DNA of 8,145 nucleotides from an uncultured Desulfovibrio sp. (GTDB lineage Bacteria > Desulfobacterota > Desulfovibrionia > Desulfovibrionales > Desulfovibrionaceae), in assembly GCA_947177085.1 (NCBI GenBank), contig CAMWTD010000096.1, positions 1 through 8,145 on the forward strand, written 5' to 3'. The translations under genes were made by a program, and so were the position numbers. The notes under the pieces were generated by a model. That model ran no database searches. It was not told the DNA's origin and saw nothing but the letters and a program-made list of their open reading frames with translations. Shown here one piece after another: positions 1-5,874 of this stretch (the first letter of the stretch is position 1; the number at the start of each line of letters is the position of its first letter).

Positions 1-18
1 CCGCAGGGGAGCGGCGGC

Positions 19-24
19 GGGAGG
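19..24 (+). promoter_or_regulatory. Ribosome binding site that selects GTG 33 of msrAB
   Basis: GGGAGG lies 8 bases before GTG 33, whereas it overlaps the upstream in-frame GTG at 24. This favours the 337-residue form beginning MKHRLF, which is also the better signal-peptide start. The promoter lies outside the window. Confidence 0.6.
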
Positions 25-32
25 TGCACGAA

Positions 33-1046
33 GTGAAACACCGGCTTTTTGTGGCGCTGGGCGCGCTGATCCTTTTCCTCGCCGGAACCGGCACGGGGGC
101 ATGTATGGAGAAGAAAATCTGGTTCGGCGGCGGCTGTTTCTGGGGCGTGCAGGAGTATTTCTCGCGCGTGCCGGGCGTTGTCGCCACAAGGACGGGCTAT
201 GCCAATTCCAGCATCCCGGACCCGGACTACAAAACGGTGTGCAGCGGGGCCACCGGGGCCGTCGAGGCCGTGGAAGTGGTCTATGATCCGGACAAGGTCA
301 CGCTGGACTACCTCGTGGACTGCCTGTTTGCCGTCATCGACCCCTTTTCCGTCAACCGCCAGGGCAATGACGTGGGCACGCAGTACCGCACGGGCATCTA
401 TTATGACAGCGGGGAGGAGGCGGCGCGCCTTGCGAAGATCCTCGCGCTCATGCAGGGCCTCGCCGGCGAGCCGCTGGCCGTGGAGCTTTTGCCCTTGCGC
501 AATTTTTACCCGGCCGAGGACTATCATCAGGAGTACCTGAAGAAAAATCCCGGCGGCTACTGCCATATCGACCTTGACAGGCGGCCGCCGCGGCCCGCTG
601 AGCCCGACGCCCGCGCGTGGCCGAAGCCCGCTGACGAAGTCTTGCGCGAAAAGCTCACGCCCATGCAATACGCGGTCACGCAAGGCGGCGTCACCGAGCC
701 CGCCTTCTCGGGCGAGCACTGGAACCGGCACGAGCCGGGCATCTATGTGGATGTGGCCACCGGGGAACCGCTCTTCGCGTCATCCGCCAAGTTCGATTCC
801 GGCACGGGCTGGGCCAGCTTCACGCGGCCCATAGGCAGGGGCCACGTCACCGGGCGTCTCGACGAAAGCCACGGCATGAGGCGCATCGAGGCCCGCTCCG
901 CCCAGGGGGATTCGCACCTCGGCCACATCTTCCCGGACGGCCCCACGGGGCTGCGCTACTGCATCAATGACGCGGCCCTGCGCTTCATCCCCCTGAAGGA
1001 CATGGAGAAGGAAGGCTACGGCCATTTGCTGGAGGATCGGCGCTGA
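33..1046 (+). CDS. msrAB: Exported bifunctional methionine sulfoxide reductase MsrA-MsrB fusion
   Basis: Reduces methionine sulfoxide in proteins; the MsrA half acts on the S form and the MsrB half on the R form. Numbering from GTG 33 (337 aa): residues 1-23 form a signal-peptide-like segment (MKHR, then a hydrophobic stretch ending near TGA), MsrA spans about 26-180 and MsrB about 205-320. The MsrA motif GCFWG (34-38) carries the catalytic Cys35, and NPGGYCHID holds the likely recycling Cys177. The MsrB motif GLRYCIN holds the catalytic Cys310, with HLGH at 295-298. Both zinc CxxC pairs of classical MsrB are gone (Asp240/Thr243 and Ser289/Gly292), and SGTGW has Thr258 where many MsrBs have a recycling Cys. 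GTG 33 is preferred because GGGAGG lies 8 bases upstream. GTG 24 is an in-frame alternative, and ATG 105 would give a cytoplasmic form. No thioredoxin domain is fused, so a separate periplasmic electron donor would be needed. Lipoprotein processing at Cys24 is possible, but the lipobox is poor. Confidence 0.93.
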   Translation: MKHRLFVALGALILFLAGTGTGACMEKKIWFGGGCFWGVQEYFSRVPGVVATRTGYANSSIPDPDYKTVCSGATGAVEAVEVVYDPDKVTLDYLVDCLFAVIDPFSVNRQGNDVGTQYRTGIYYDSGEEAARLAKILALMQGLAGEPLAVELLPLRNFYPAEDYHQEYLKKNPGGYCHIDLDRRPPRPAEPDARAWPKPADEVLREKLTPMQYAVTQGGVTEPAFSGEHWNRHEPGIYVDVATGEPLFASSAKFDSGTGWASFTRPIGRGHVTGRLDESHGMRRIEARSAQGDSHLGHIFPDGPTGLRYCINDAALRFIPLKDMEKEGYGHLLEDRR

Positions 1047-1064
1047 AAGAGCGGCCGGCGCGCC

Positions 1065-1868
1065 CTAGCCGAACAGCACGTCCAGGCACATCATGGCCAC
1101 AAAGCCCGCGATGAGCCCGAGGGTGGCGGCGTCGCCGTTGCCCGAGGCGTGGGCCTCCGGGATGACCTCCTCCACGGTCACAAAGATCATGGCCCCGGCC
1201 GCGAAACCGAGCGCCCAGGGCAGCAGCGGCAGCGCGAGCGAGGTGAGCAGCGCGCCCACGAGCGCGGCCGCCGGCTCCACCGCGCCGGAAAGCTGGCCGA
1301 TGAAGAAGGCCTTGCGACGCCCCATGCCCTCGCGCAGGAGCGGCAGGGAAACGGCCATGCCTTCGGGGATGTTCTGCATCCCGATGCCGAACATCAGTGT
1401 GAGGGCCCCGGCCATGCCCAGGGCCGGGTCAAGGGCCGCCGCGCCAAAGGCCACGCCCACGGCGAGCGCCTCGGGAATGTTGTGCAGCGTGATGGCGAGC
1501 ACGAGCAGGAAACTGCGGGGGAGCTCGCTCTTCGGGCCGTCGGGCCGGCCGAGCATCAGGTGGAAGTGGGGCGTCAGGCCATCGAGCAGCAGCAGGAGCA
1601 GCGCGCCGAGCAGAAAGCCGCCCGCCGGCGGCACGAACTTCCACACGCCCCACGCGGCCGCTGCCAGCTCCAGCGCCGGATTGAGCAGGGACCACACGCT
1701 CGCCGCCAGCATGACGCCTCCGGCGAAACCGAGGAGGATGTCCAGCGTCTTGCGGGAAAATTCCCGCTTCAGGAAAACGGCCGCCGCGCCCAGCGTGGTG
1801 AACAGCCACGTGACGAGCCCGGCGGCGAGCCCGGCCAGCGCCGGCGACTCGTGAAGGAATTCAAGCAT
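1065..1868 (-). CDS. ZIP-family divalent metal transporter, GufA-like
   Basis: Inner-membrane permease of 267 aa, expected to import zinc or another divalent metal such as iron or manganese. About eight hydrophobic segments are separated by short loops. The metal-path motifs of the ZIP family are present: HNIPEA (129-134) in the fourth helix, QNIPEG (165-170) in the fifth, SGAVEP (194-199), and EEVIPEAH (233-240) further on. QNIPEG instead of a His-Glu motif is typical of the bacterial GufA branch rather than ZupT. DGLTPHFH (96-103) supplies a short His-containing stretch in the loop before the fourth helix. The start ATG 1868 is preceded by AAGGGTG at normal spacing. The gene is convergent with msrAB, with only 18 bases between the stops, and follows the UDG-like gene on the same strand after 174 bases. 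The metal cannot be predicted, and no Zur- or Fur-like box was recognised in its leader. Confidence 0.9.
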   Translation of the reverse strand: MLEFLHESPALAGLAAGLVTWLFTTLGAAAVFLKREFSRKTLDILLGFAGGVMLAASVWSLLNPALELAAAAWGVWKFVPPAGGFLLGALLLLLLDGLTPHFHLMLGRPDGPKSELPRSFLLVLAITLHNIPEALAVGVAFGAAALDPALGMAGALTLMFGIGMQNIPEGMAVSLPLLREGMGRRKAFFIGQLSGAVEPAAALVGALLTSLALPLLPWALGFAAGAMIFVTVEEVIPEAHASGNGDAATLGLIAGFVAMMCLDVLFG

Positions 1869-2042
1869 GGTACACCCTTATGCCCGGCGGCGCAGCCTTG
1901 CGCGCGGCGCAGGCTCCCGGGGGGCTGGTTTGCGAATCCGCGCGGGGGAGCCGGCGTCCCCCGGGCGCGCCGGCGGCCACAGTGTATCCTGAAACCCGGG
2001 CCTCACGCCACCACTCCGCCGGCGGTCCGGGAGCCTTGCCCC
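1869..2042. other. GC-rich intergenic leader of the ZIP gene with a small hairpin
   Basis: This 174-base gap separates the stop of the UDG-like gene from the ZIP start, both on the minus strand. A perfect 7-bp stem (CGGGGGA at 1943-1949, TCCCCCG at 1957-1963) encloses a 7-base loop. No T run follows on the minus strand, so it is not a typical intrinsic terminator. No convincing -35/-10 pair or metal-regulator box was seen. Whether the ZIP gene has its own promoter or is read from upstream stays open. Confidence 0.35.
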
Positions 2043-2885
2043 TCAGGAAGCGGCCTTGAGCCGGGGCCACGCGCAGCCTCCCGCGGGCCGGTTCTTGAGG
2101 ACGCCCCGGCATCTTTCCATGAGCTCGCGATGCCCGTTCTCCCGCCAGCGCGCGTTGTCCACCGCCCGGTGGTGCGGCCGCCGCGGGCTGAGATGGGGGA
2201 TTCCCGCCAGCAGCTTGTCCCTGTCCAGCGCGCGGACCCATACCTTGCATTTCATCCCGGTCTCAAGCGGTTTCCCGCGCCCCCCGGCGAGGCCAAGCAT
2301 GTCCCGGAAGACGTCATACGCGCCAAGGCCGTTGATGAGAACGATGGAGGGTTTCACCATCGCATTGAGAATGTAGTCATGAATATCTTCGGCAATGGCT
2401 TTCCTGAGCCCCGACCTCAGCGCGGTGACGGCCGGGGAGCGGATAAAGCAAAGATTTGAACTGCATATGCTCCGGATGAAACATTCTTCCTCCTCAAGGG
2501 CGGGCTTTTCCGCGCCTTTGGCCCGGTGCTCCCTGAGCAGCCTTTCCGTTTCGGGGAGGATGCCGATGTCCTTCAAGGAACCCAGAAATTTTTTGACATT
2601 CCGCTGAAAAGGATGCGCGCCCGCCTTGCCGGGCTCCCAGGCTTCATAGTAGGCGTTTTCCCCATGGCGGGGCAGGATGTTGTTTCGTATCCATCGCCGC
2701 CGGTCGTCATCGTCCGGGCGGCCGCCCGGGTTGATGCCCAGGAAATATACAAGCCCGGGCCTCAAGGTTTCACGGCCGCTGAAAAATACGGAACCGGATT
2801 TTTCTTCCAATCCCGGTATTGTGGCGATGTTTCTCAGGCGCTTTTCGATTTCACGCTCATGAGCTTCCGCCGTCATCTCCGCCAT
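2043..2885 (-). CDS. Uracil-DNA glycosylase superfamily protein, family unassigned
   Basis: Probable DNA-base glycosylase-fold protein of 280 aa. An N-terminal strand motif YFLGINPGG (47-55) matches motif 1 of the superfamily; GINPG is the Mug/TDG form. Near the C-terminus PHLSPRR (230-236) resembles motif 2 of SMUG1-type enzymes (HPSPRN). Between them, SIVLINGLGAYDVF looks like the usual core strand and helix before motif 2. Motif 1 is followed by an acidic, charged stretch (PDDDDRRRW), and a Cys-containing segment CFIRSICSSNLCF lies mid-protein, which could mark an altered binding pocket; the Cys spacing does not look like a family 4 FeS site. The start ATG 2885 has AGGGGG at good spacing; ATG 2876 is less well placed. 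It lies 155 bases downstream of the LysR gene on the same strand and may be co-transcribed. The catalytic residue and substrate cannot be assigned, and some superfamily members are not active glycosylases. Confidence 0.6.
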   Translation of the reverse strand: MAEMTAEAHEREIEKRLRNIATIPGLEEKSGSVFFSGRETLRPGLVYFLGINPGGRPDDDDRRRWIRNNILPRHGENAYYEAWEPGKAGAHPFQRNVKKFLGSLKDIGILPETERLLREHRAKGAEKPALEEEECFIRSICSSNLCFIRSPAVTALRSGLRKAIAEDIHDYILNAMVKPSIVLINGLGAYDVFRDMLGLAGGRGKPLETGMKCKVWVRALDRDKLLAGIPHLSPRRPHHRAVDNARWRENGHRELMERCRGVLKNRPAGGCAWPRLKAAS

Positions 2886-3040
2886 ACTGCCATTCCCCCT
2901 GGGACGATTTCCCCCATTGCGGGGGCCCGCCCCCCGGCCGTCAATCCCCGGAGAGAGCGCGGCGACCGGGAGCAGGGCGCAGGGCGCGCGACCGCATTTT
3001 CAAAGCGGCAAGTTTTCGGCCGCGGCCCCCTGCCGAAACA
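2886..3040. other. Intergenic spacer between LysR gene and UDG-like gene
   Basis: This 155-base GC-rich gap lies downstream of the LysR stop. On the minus strand just after that stop, TTTCGGC and GCCGAAA (about 3013-3040) can form a 7-bp stem with a GC-rich loop, but no clear T run follows, so termination would be weak at best. The rest holds G/C tracts and no recognisable promoter. The ribosome binding site of the UDG-like gene is at its left end. Confidence 0.3.
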
Positions 3041-3922
3041 TCAGGCGTAATCCTCCGCCAGCATTTCCGTCATTTTCAGGGCCGGCCGGGACAGCCAGAT
3101 ATCCCGGAGCGTCACAATGGCCGGCGTGAGCGGGTCCGCCAATTCATATATGTAGCTTTGGGCGAGGCGCCTTTTCCCCTCTGTCTCGCATTGGGGGATG
3201 ATGGCCACGGCGGGCAGCCTTTCCAGCAGCTCCAGAAGCACGAAAGAATTTTGGCTGAAGCAGATTATCCGCGGCTCCAGGCCGTGGAGTTGCAGGGCGC
3301 GGCTGAGGATGCTGTAAATGCCGCCGCCGTTCCACCTGCGCGGGATCATGAGCGGCCACTGGCAAACCTCGGCAAGGTGCATTTCGCTTGCGGGCGGGGG
3401 CGGCAGAAGCGGGGAGAACACAGCCTCAAGCCGTTGCGGCTGAAGCGGCGTGATGTTGAATTCCTTGCCGTCCAGGGGCAGGTAGAGCACCGCCAGCTCG
3501 ATCATCCGCTGCCTGACCAGCCCGGCGAGCCGCTCGCTGTCAGAAAAACGGGCCTGGCAGGACACATGGGGAAATTCCCTGGCAACCTTGGGCAAAAGAC
3601 GCTGGAACATGGCCACGCAACTTGTGGAAAAGCCCACGCGCACATTGCCCTGGATCTCGTCATCCCTTTGCACGATCCTGTTGGCGAGGCCCCGCATCTT
3701 GGCGAGGATCGCCCTGCCTTCCTCATACAGCCGTGTGCCGGCCTCGGTGACGATCCAGTTTTTGCCCTGGCGAAAAATCAGCCGGCATCCCAAATCGTTT
3801 TCCAGCTCTTTCAGGGCCATGGAGAGGGGGGGCTGCGAAAGGCCGAGCCTGCGGGCGGCCTTGTGGATGCCCCCTTCCTCAACCATGGCGCAAAAATACT
3901 GAAGTTTCTGAAAATTTATCAT
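3041..3922 (-). CDS. LysR-family transcriptional regulator, divergent from the TRAP operon
   Basis: DNA-binding regulator of 293 aa with the standard two-part layout. An N-terminal winged helix-turn-helix spans about residues 1-60, with the pattern KAARRLGLSQPPLSMALKEL (21-40) forming the recognition region. A periplasmic-binding-protein-like effector domain runs from about residue 92 to the end. The length is normal for the family. The reading frame stays open upstream to 4129, but the LysR fold begins at MINFQKLQYF, so ATG 3922 is chosen; the ribosome binding site there is weak. Upstream in-frame Met codons have no better site and would add a non-homologous tail. By the usual LysR arrangement it should bind the 299-base region shared with dctP, control the transporter genes and repress itself, with the transported compound or a metabolite of it as coinducer. 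The coinducer is unknown. Confidence 0.93.
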   Translation of the reverse strand: MINFQKLQYFCAMVEEGGIHKAARRLGLSQPPLSMALKELENDLGCRLIFRQGKNWIVTEAGTRLYEEGRAILAKMRGLANRIVQRDDEIQGNVRVGFSTSCVAMFQRLLPKVAREFPHVSCQARFSDSERLAGLVRQRMIELAVLYLPLDGKEFNITPLQPQRLEAVFSPLLPPPPASEMHLAEVCQWPLMIPRRWNGGGIYSILSRALQLHGLEPRIICFSQNSFVLLELLERLPAVAIIPQCETEGKRRLAQSYIYELADPLTPAIVTLRDIWLSRPALKMTEMLAEDYA

Positions 3923-4043
3923 GGCCGGCCGTTCCCGTTTGCAAACCATGCTACCATTGCGCGCCGCCCCGGTAAACTGCTTTTGTGAACGCCGTTTTCC
4001 GGGACGCCCGCGCGTTGCCCCAAAGACCGGGCCCGCCGATCTT

Positions 4044-4074
4044 GATATAAATGGACTATGCAAACGATATAAAT
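4044..4074 (+). repeat. Direct repeat pair GATATAAAT, 22-bp period
   Basis: Two identical copies of GATATAAAT lie at 4044-4052 and 4066-4074. The 22-bp start-to-start distance is about two helical turns, so both copies face the same side of DNA. The second copy is also the centre of a looser dyad (ACGA and TCGT ends, 4064-4079). Position between a LysR gene and its likely target makes them candidate operator half-sites or promoter elements. This role is inferred. Confidence 0.5.
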
Positions 4075-4130
4075 TTCGTGAACAGTTGCCGAGCGCATTT
4101 TTTTTCAGTAGGGTGGCAGTTAATTTCATA

Positions 4131-4159
4131 CACCTGTAACGGAGAGCCAGTTACTGGTG
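4131..4159 (+). repeat. 29-bp inverted repeat upstream of dctP
   Basis: CACCTGTAAC (4131-4140) is mirrored by GTTACTGGTG (4150-4159), 9 of 10 positions complementary, around a 9-base centre. A smaller perfect dyad, CCAGT-T-ACTGG (4147-4157), overlaps its right arm. It lies 62 bases before the dctP start. It could be a regulator site at or near the promoter, or a hairpin in the dctP leader if transcription begins upstream. Confidence 0.5.
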
Positions 4160-4221
4160 ACTTTGGGTGGTGCCCGGATAATGGCATCTGGTTGTTCACC
4201 TTGTAAAAAGAGAGGGGACCC

Positions 4222-5214
4222 ATGCTTTCCAAAAACTTTTTCCGTTCTCTGGCCCTGGGAGCCGTGCTTTCCGGCTTTGCGCTGGCTCCCGCCGCGAGCC
4301 AGGCCGAAACCGTGCTCAAGCTCGGCCATACCGGCGCGCCTGACCACCATTATCAGATTGCCTCGCAGATGTTCGCGGACAATGTGAAAAACCGCACCAA
4401 CGGGGAAATCGTCATCCAGATCTTCCCCTCCGACACGCTGGGGAAACAGAAACAACTGGTCTCCCAGGCGCAGCTCGGCCAGACCGACATGGTGCTGACC
4501 TCCGACGCCGTGATTTCCTCCTTCGTGCCGATTTTCGGCGTGCTGAACCTGCCCTTCATTTTTGAGGACATCGACCATGTCAGCAATGCCATGGACGGCG
4601 AAGTGGGCGCGATCCTCACGCAGGAAGCCGGCAAGAAGGGCCTCGAAGTGCTCGGCTACTGGGAAAACGGCTTCCGCCATATCACCAACAACAAGCGACC
4701 CATCAACCAGCCTGACGACCTGAAGGGCGTCAAGCTGCGCACCCCCGAATCCAAGCTGGTCATGGATTCGTTCAAGGCGCTCGGCGCGTCGCCCACGCCC
4801 ATGAGCTTCGGCGACATCTATTCCGCCCTGCAGCTCGGCACGGTGGACGGGCAGGAGAACCCCATCGCCCACCTCATGAAGCAGAAGTGGTACGAAGTGC
4901 AGAAGTACCTCTCGCTCACCGGCCATCAGCACTATGTCGAGCCCCTGCTCATGAGCAAGGAGAAGTTCGACGCCCTCACGCCCGAGCAGCAGAAGATCCT
5001 GAAGGAAGAAGCCCAGAAGATCGCCGTTGAGATCCGCAAGCTCGCCACCCAGGACGAGGCCAGCCAGCTTGAGGAAGTGAAGAAGTACATGGAAGTGAAC
5101 GACGTGAAGGACAAGAAGCCCTTCATGGACGCCGTCCAGCCCGTGTATGAAAGCACCAAGAAGCAGTTCGGCAACGAAATCTTCGACAAGATCGACGCCG
5201 CCCGCAAGAAGTAA
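4222..5214 (+). CDS. dctP: TRAP transporter substrate-binding protein, DctP family
   Basis: Periplasmic solute receptor (330 aa) that captures an organic anion and delivers it to the DctQM permease. Residues 1-28 are a Sec signal peptide (NFFR, hydrophobic core, cleavage near ASQA-E). The mature protein begins with the strand TVLKLGH and follows the DctP layout. The GVKLRTPES segment carries Arg173, the position that in the family salts the substrate carboxylate; Arg152 in WENGFRH is a second conserved arginine. MSFGDIYSALQLGTVDGQENP (about 194-214) is the family signature in the hinge and pocket region. The C-terminus is a long charged helix region. The start has GAGGGG six bases upstream. 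It is the first gene of dctPQM and is separated from dctQ by 126 bases with a hairpin. The substrate is probably a small carboxylate, hydroxy acid or sulfonate; the sequence does not decide among them. Confidence 0.95.
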   Translation: MLSKNFFRSLALGAVLSGFALAPAASQAETVLKLGHTGAPDHHYQIASQMFADNVKNRTNGEIVIQIFPSDTLGKQKQLVSQAQLGQTDMVLTSDAVISSFVPIFGVLNLPFIFEDIDHVSNAMDGEVGAILTQEAGKKGLEVLGYWENGFRHITNNKRPINQPDDLKGVKLRTPESKLVMDSFKALGASPTPMSFGDIYSALQLGTVDGQENPIAHLMKQKWYEVQKYLSLTGHQHYVEPLLMSKEKFDALTPEQQKILKEEAQKIAVEIRKLATQDEASQLEEVKKYMEVNDVKDKKPFMDAVQPVYESTKKQFGNEIFDKIDAARKK

Positions 5215-5238
5215 CAGGATACCCGCGCCCCCGGTGAC

Positions 5239-5290
5239 GGCCCCCGTCCCGGCCGGCAAGCCGCCGCGCCGGGCCGGGGGACCGGGGGCC
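5239..5290 (+). other. Strong GC hairpin between dctP and dctQ
   Basis: GGCCCCCG (5239-5246) pairs perfectly with CGGGGGCC (5283-5290). The stem continues inward with small bulges through GGCC and CCGG blocks. An alternative outer arm, CCCCCGGT (5228-5235), can pair with ACCGGGGG (5281-5288) and would compete with it. No T run follows, so this is not a standard terminator. It more likely protects dctP mRNA from 3' decay or partly reduces readthrough, giving more binding protein than permease. Confidence 0.6.
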
Positions 5291-5340
5291 ACGAACAGGA
5301 CTACCGCCAGGATTCAGCGTCCCGGACCAGAGGGAAGCCC

Positions 5341-5862
5341 ATGGAACTGCTACGAAAGTTCAATACAGGAATCAATCGCATCCTCTGCGTGGGGATGGTC
5401 GTCTGCTTCATTTGCATGGTGATACTCATCTTTCTCCAGGTCATGTGCAGGTATGCGCTGGATGACGCATTGTCCTGGTCGGAAGAGCTCGCGAGCTATT
5501 TCTTCCACTGGGCGACTTTTCTGGGGGCCAGCGTCGCCTTTTATGAAAACACCCATATTTCCGTGACGTATTTCGTTGACCGCGTCCCTTCCGTGCGCGT
5601 GCGGGCGTTCCTGCTGCTTATCGCGGATTCCTGCTGCCTGTGGTTCCTGGGCATGTACATAGTGGACGGCTTCAACGTGTGCAGGCTGGTCTTCAAGTTT
5701 GGCGAAACAGCGGCTTCCATGACGTGGTTGCCCATGGGCTTCGTGCAGCTCGCCATCCCGCTGGCGAGTGTGTTCATGGCCCTGAATGTGCTTGCGTACC
5801 TTATCGGGCACGTGCGTGCCCTGGTCACCGGCGAAACTGGCGAAGCCGTCGCCGCAGTATAA
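5341..5862 (+). CDS. dctQ: TRAP transporter small membrane subunit, DctQ family
   Basis: Small inner-membrane subunit (173 aa) that pairs with DctM in the TRAP permease. Four hydrophobic helices are visible at about 13-36, 51-68, 87-108 and 130-154, the usual DctQ number. The family signature WSEELASYFFHWATFLGA (46-63) sits in the loop and start of the second helix, and CRY (36-38) closes the first helix. The start ATG 5341 has AGAGGG upstream at normal spacing. The gene is 126 bases after dctP and only 12 bases before the preferred dctM start, so translation of dctQ and dctM is likely coupled. Confidence 0.93.
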   Translation: MELLRKFNTGINRILCVGMVVCFICMVILIFLQVMCRYALDDALSWSEELASYFFHWATFLGASVAFYENTHISVTYFVDRVPSVRVRAFLLLIADSCCLWFLGMYIVDGFNVCRLVFKFGETAASMTWLPMGFVQLAIPLASVFMALNVLAYLIGHVRALVTGETGEAVAAV

Positions 5863-5866
5863 GGGG
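5861..5866 (+). promoter_or_regulatory. Ribosome binding site that decides the dctM start
   Basis: AAGGGG begins inside the dctQ stop codon and ends 8 bases before ATG 5875. The alternative in-frame GTG at 5866 would overlap this site and is therefore less likely; choosing it would add three residues (MPE). Confidence 0.5.
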
Positions 5867-5874
5867 TGCCGGAG

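Larger units (their letters stand above)
3923..4221. promoter_or_regulatory. Divergent control region between LysR gene and dctP
   Basis: A 299-base non-coding stretch that must hold the promoters for both directions. The part from about 4038 to 4210 is much richer in A and T than the flanking genes. It contains a 9-bp direct repeat pair, a run of eight T at 4098-4105, a 29-bp imperfect dyad at 4131-4159 and a GATAAT -10-like hexamer at 4177-4182 with no good -35 partner. The dctP ribosome binding site GAGGGG is at 4212-4217. No strong sigma-54 site was found: the TGGCA near 4114 lacks the downstream GC at the required spacing. Open frames crossing the region look like chance shadows. Confidence 0.6.

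Noticed and set aside
1149..2459. A 436-residue plus-strand open frame opposite the ZIP and UDG-like genes
   Set aside because: It is antisense to two recognisable genes and rich in Arg, Gln, Gly and Ala with no domain. Long shadow frames are expected in GC-rich DNA.
2819..3988. A 389-residue plus-strand open frame opposite the LysR gene
   Set aside because: It mirrors a clear LysR coding region, has no recognisable motif, and spans the spacer as well.
3923..4129. A 69-residue N-terminal extension of the LysR protein
   Set aside because: The winged-helix domain begins at MINFQKLQYF; the extension is non-homologous and would cover the divergent promoter region.
4113..4130. A sigma-54 type -24/-12 promoter before dctP
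   Set aside because: TGGCA is present, but the GC dinucleotide required 10 bases after the GG is replaced by CA.
4126..5292. A 388-residue minus-strand open frame opposite dctP
   Set aside because: It is antisense to an obvious DctP gene and low in complexity (Leu, His, Gly, Glu rich), with no ribosome binding site of note.
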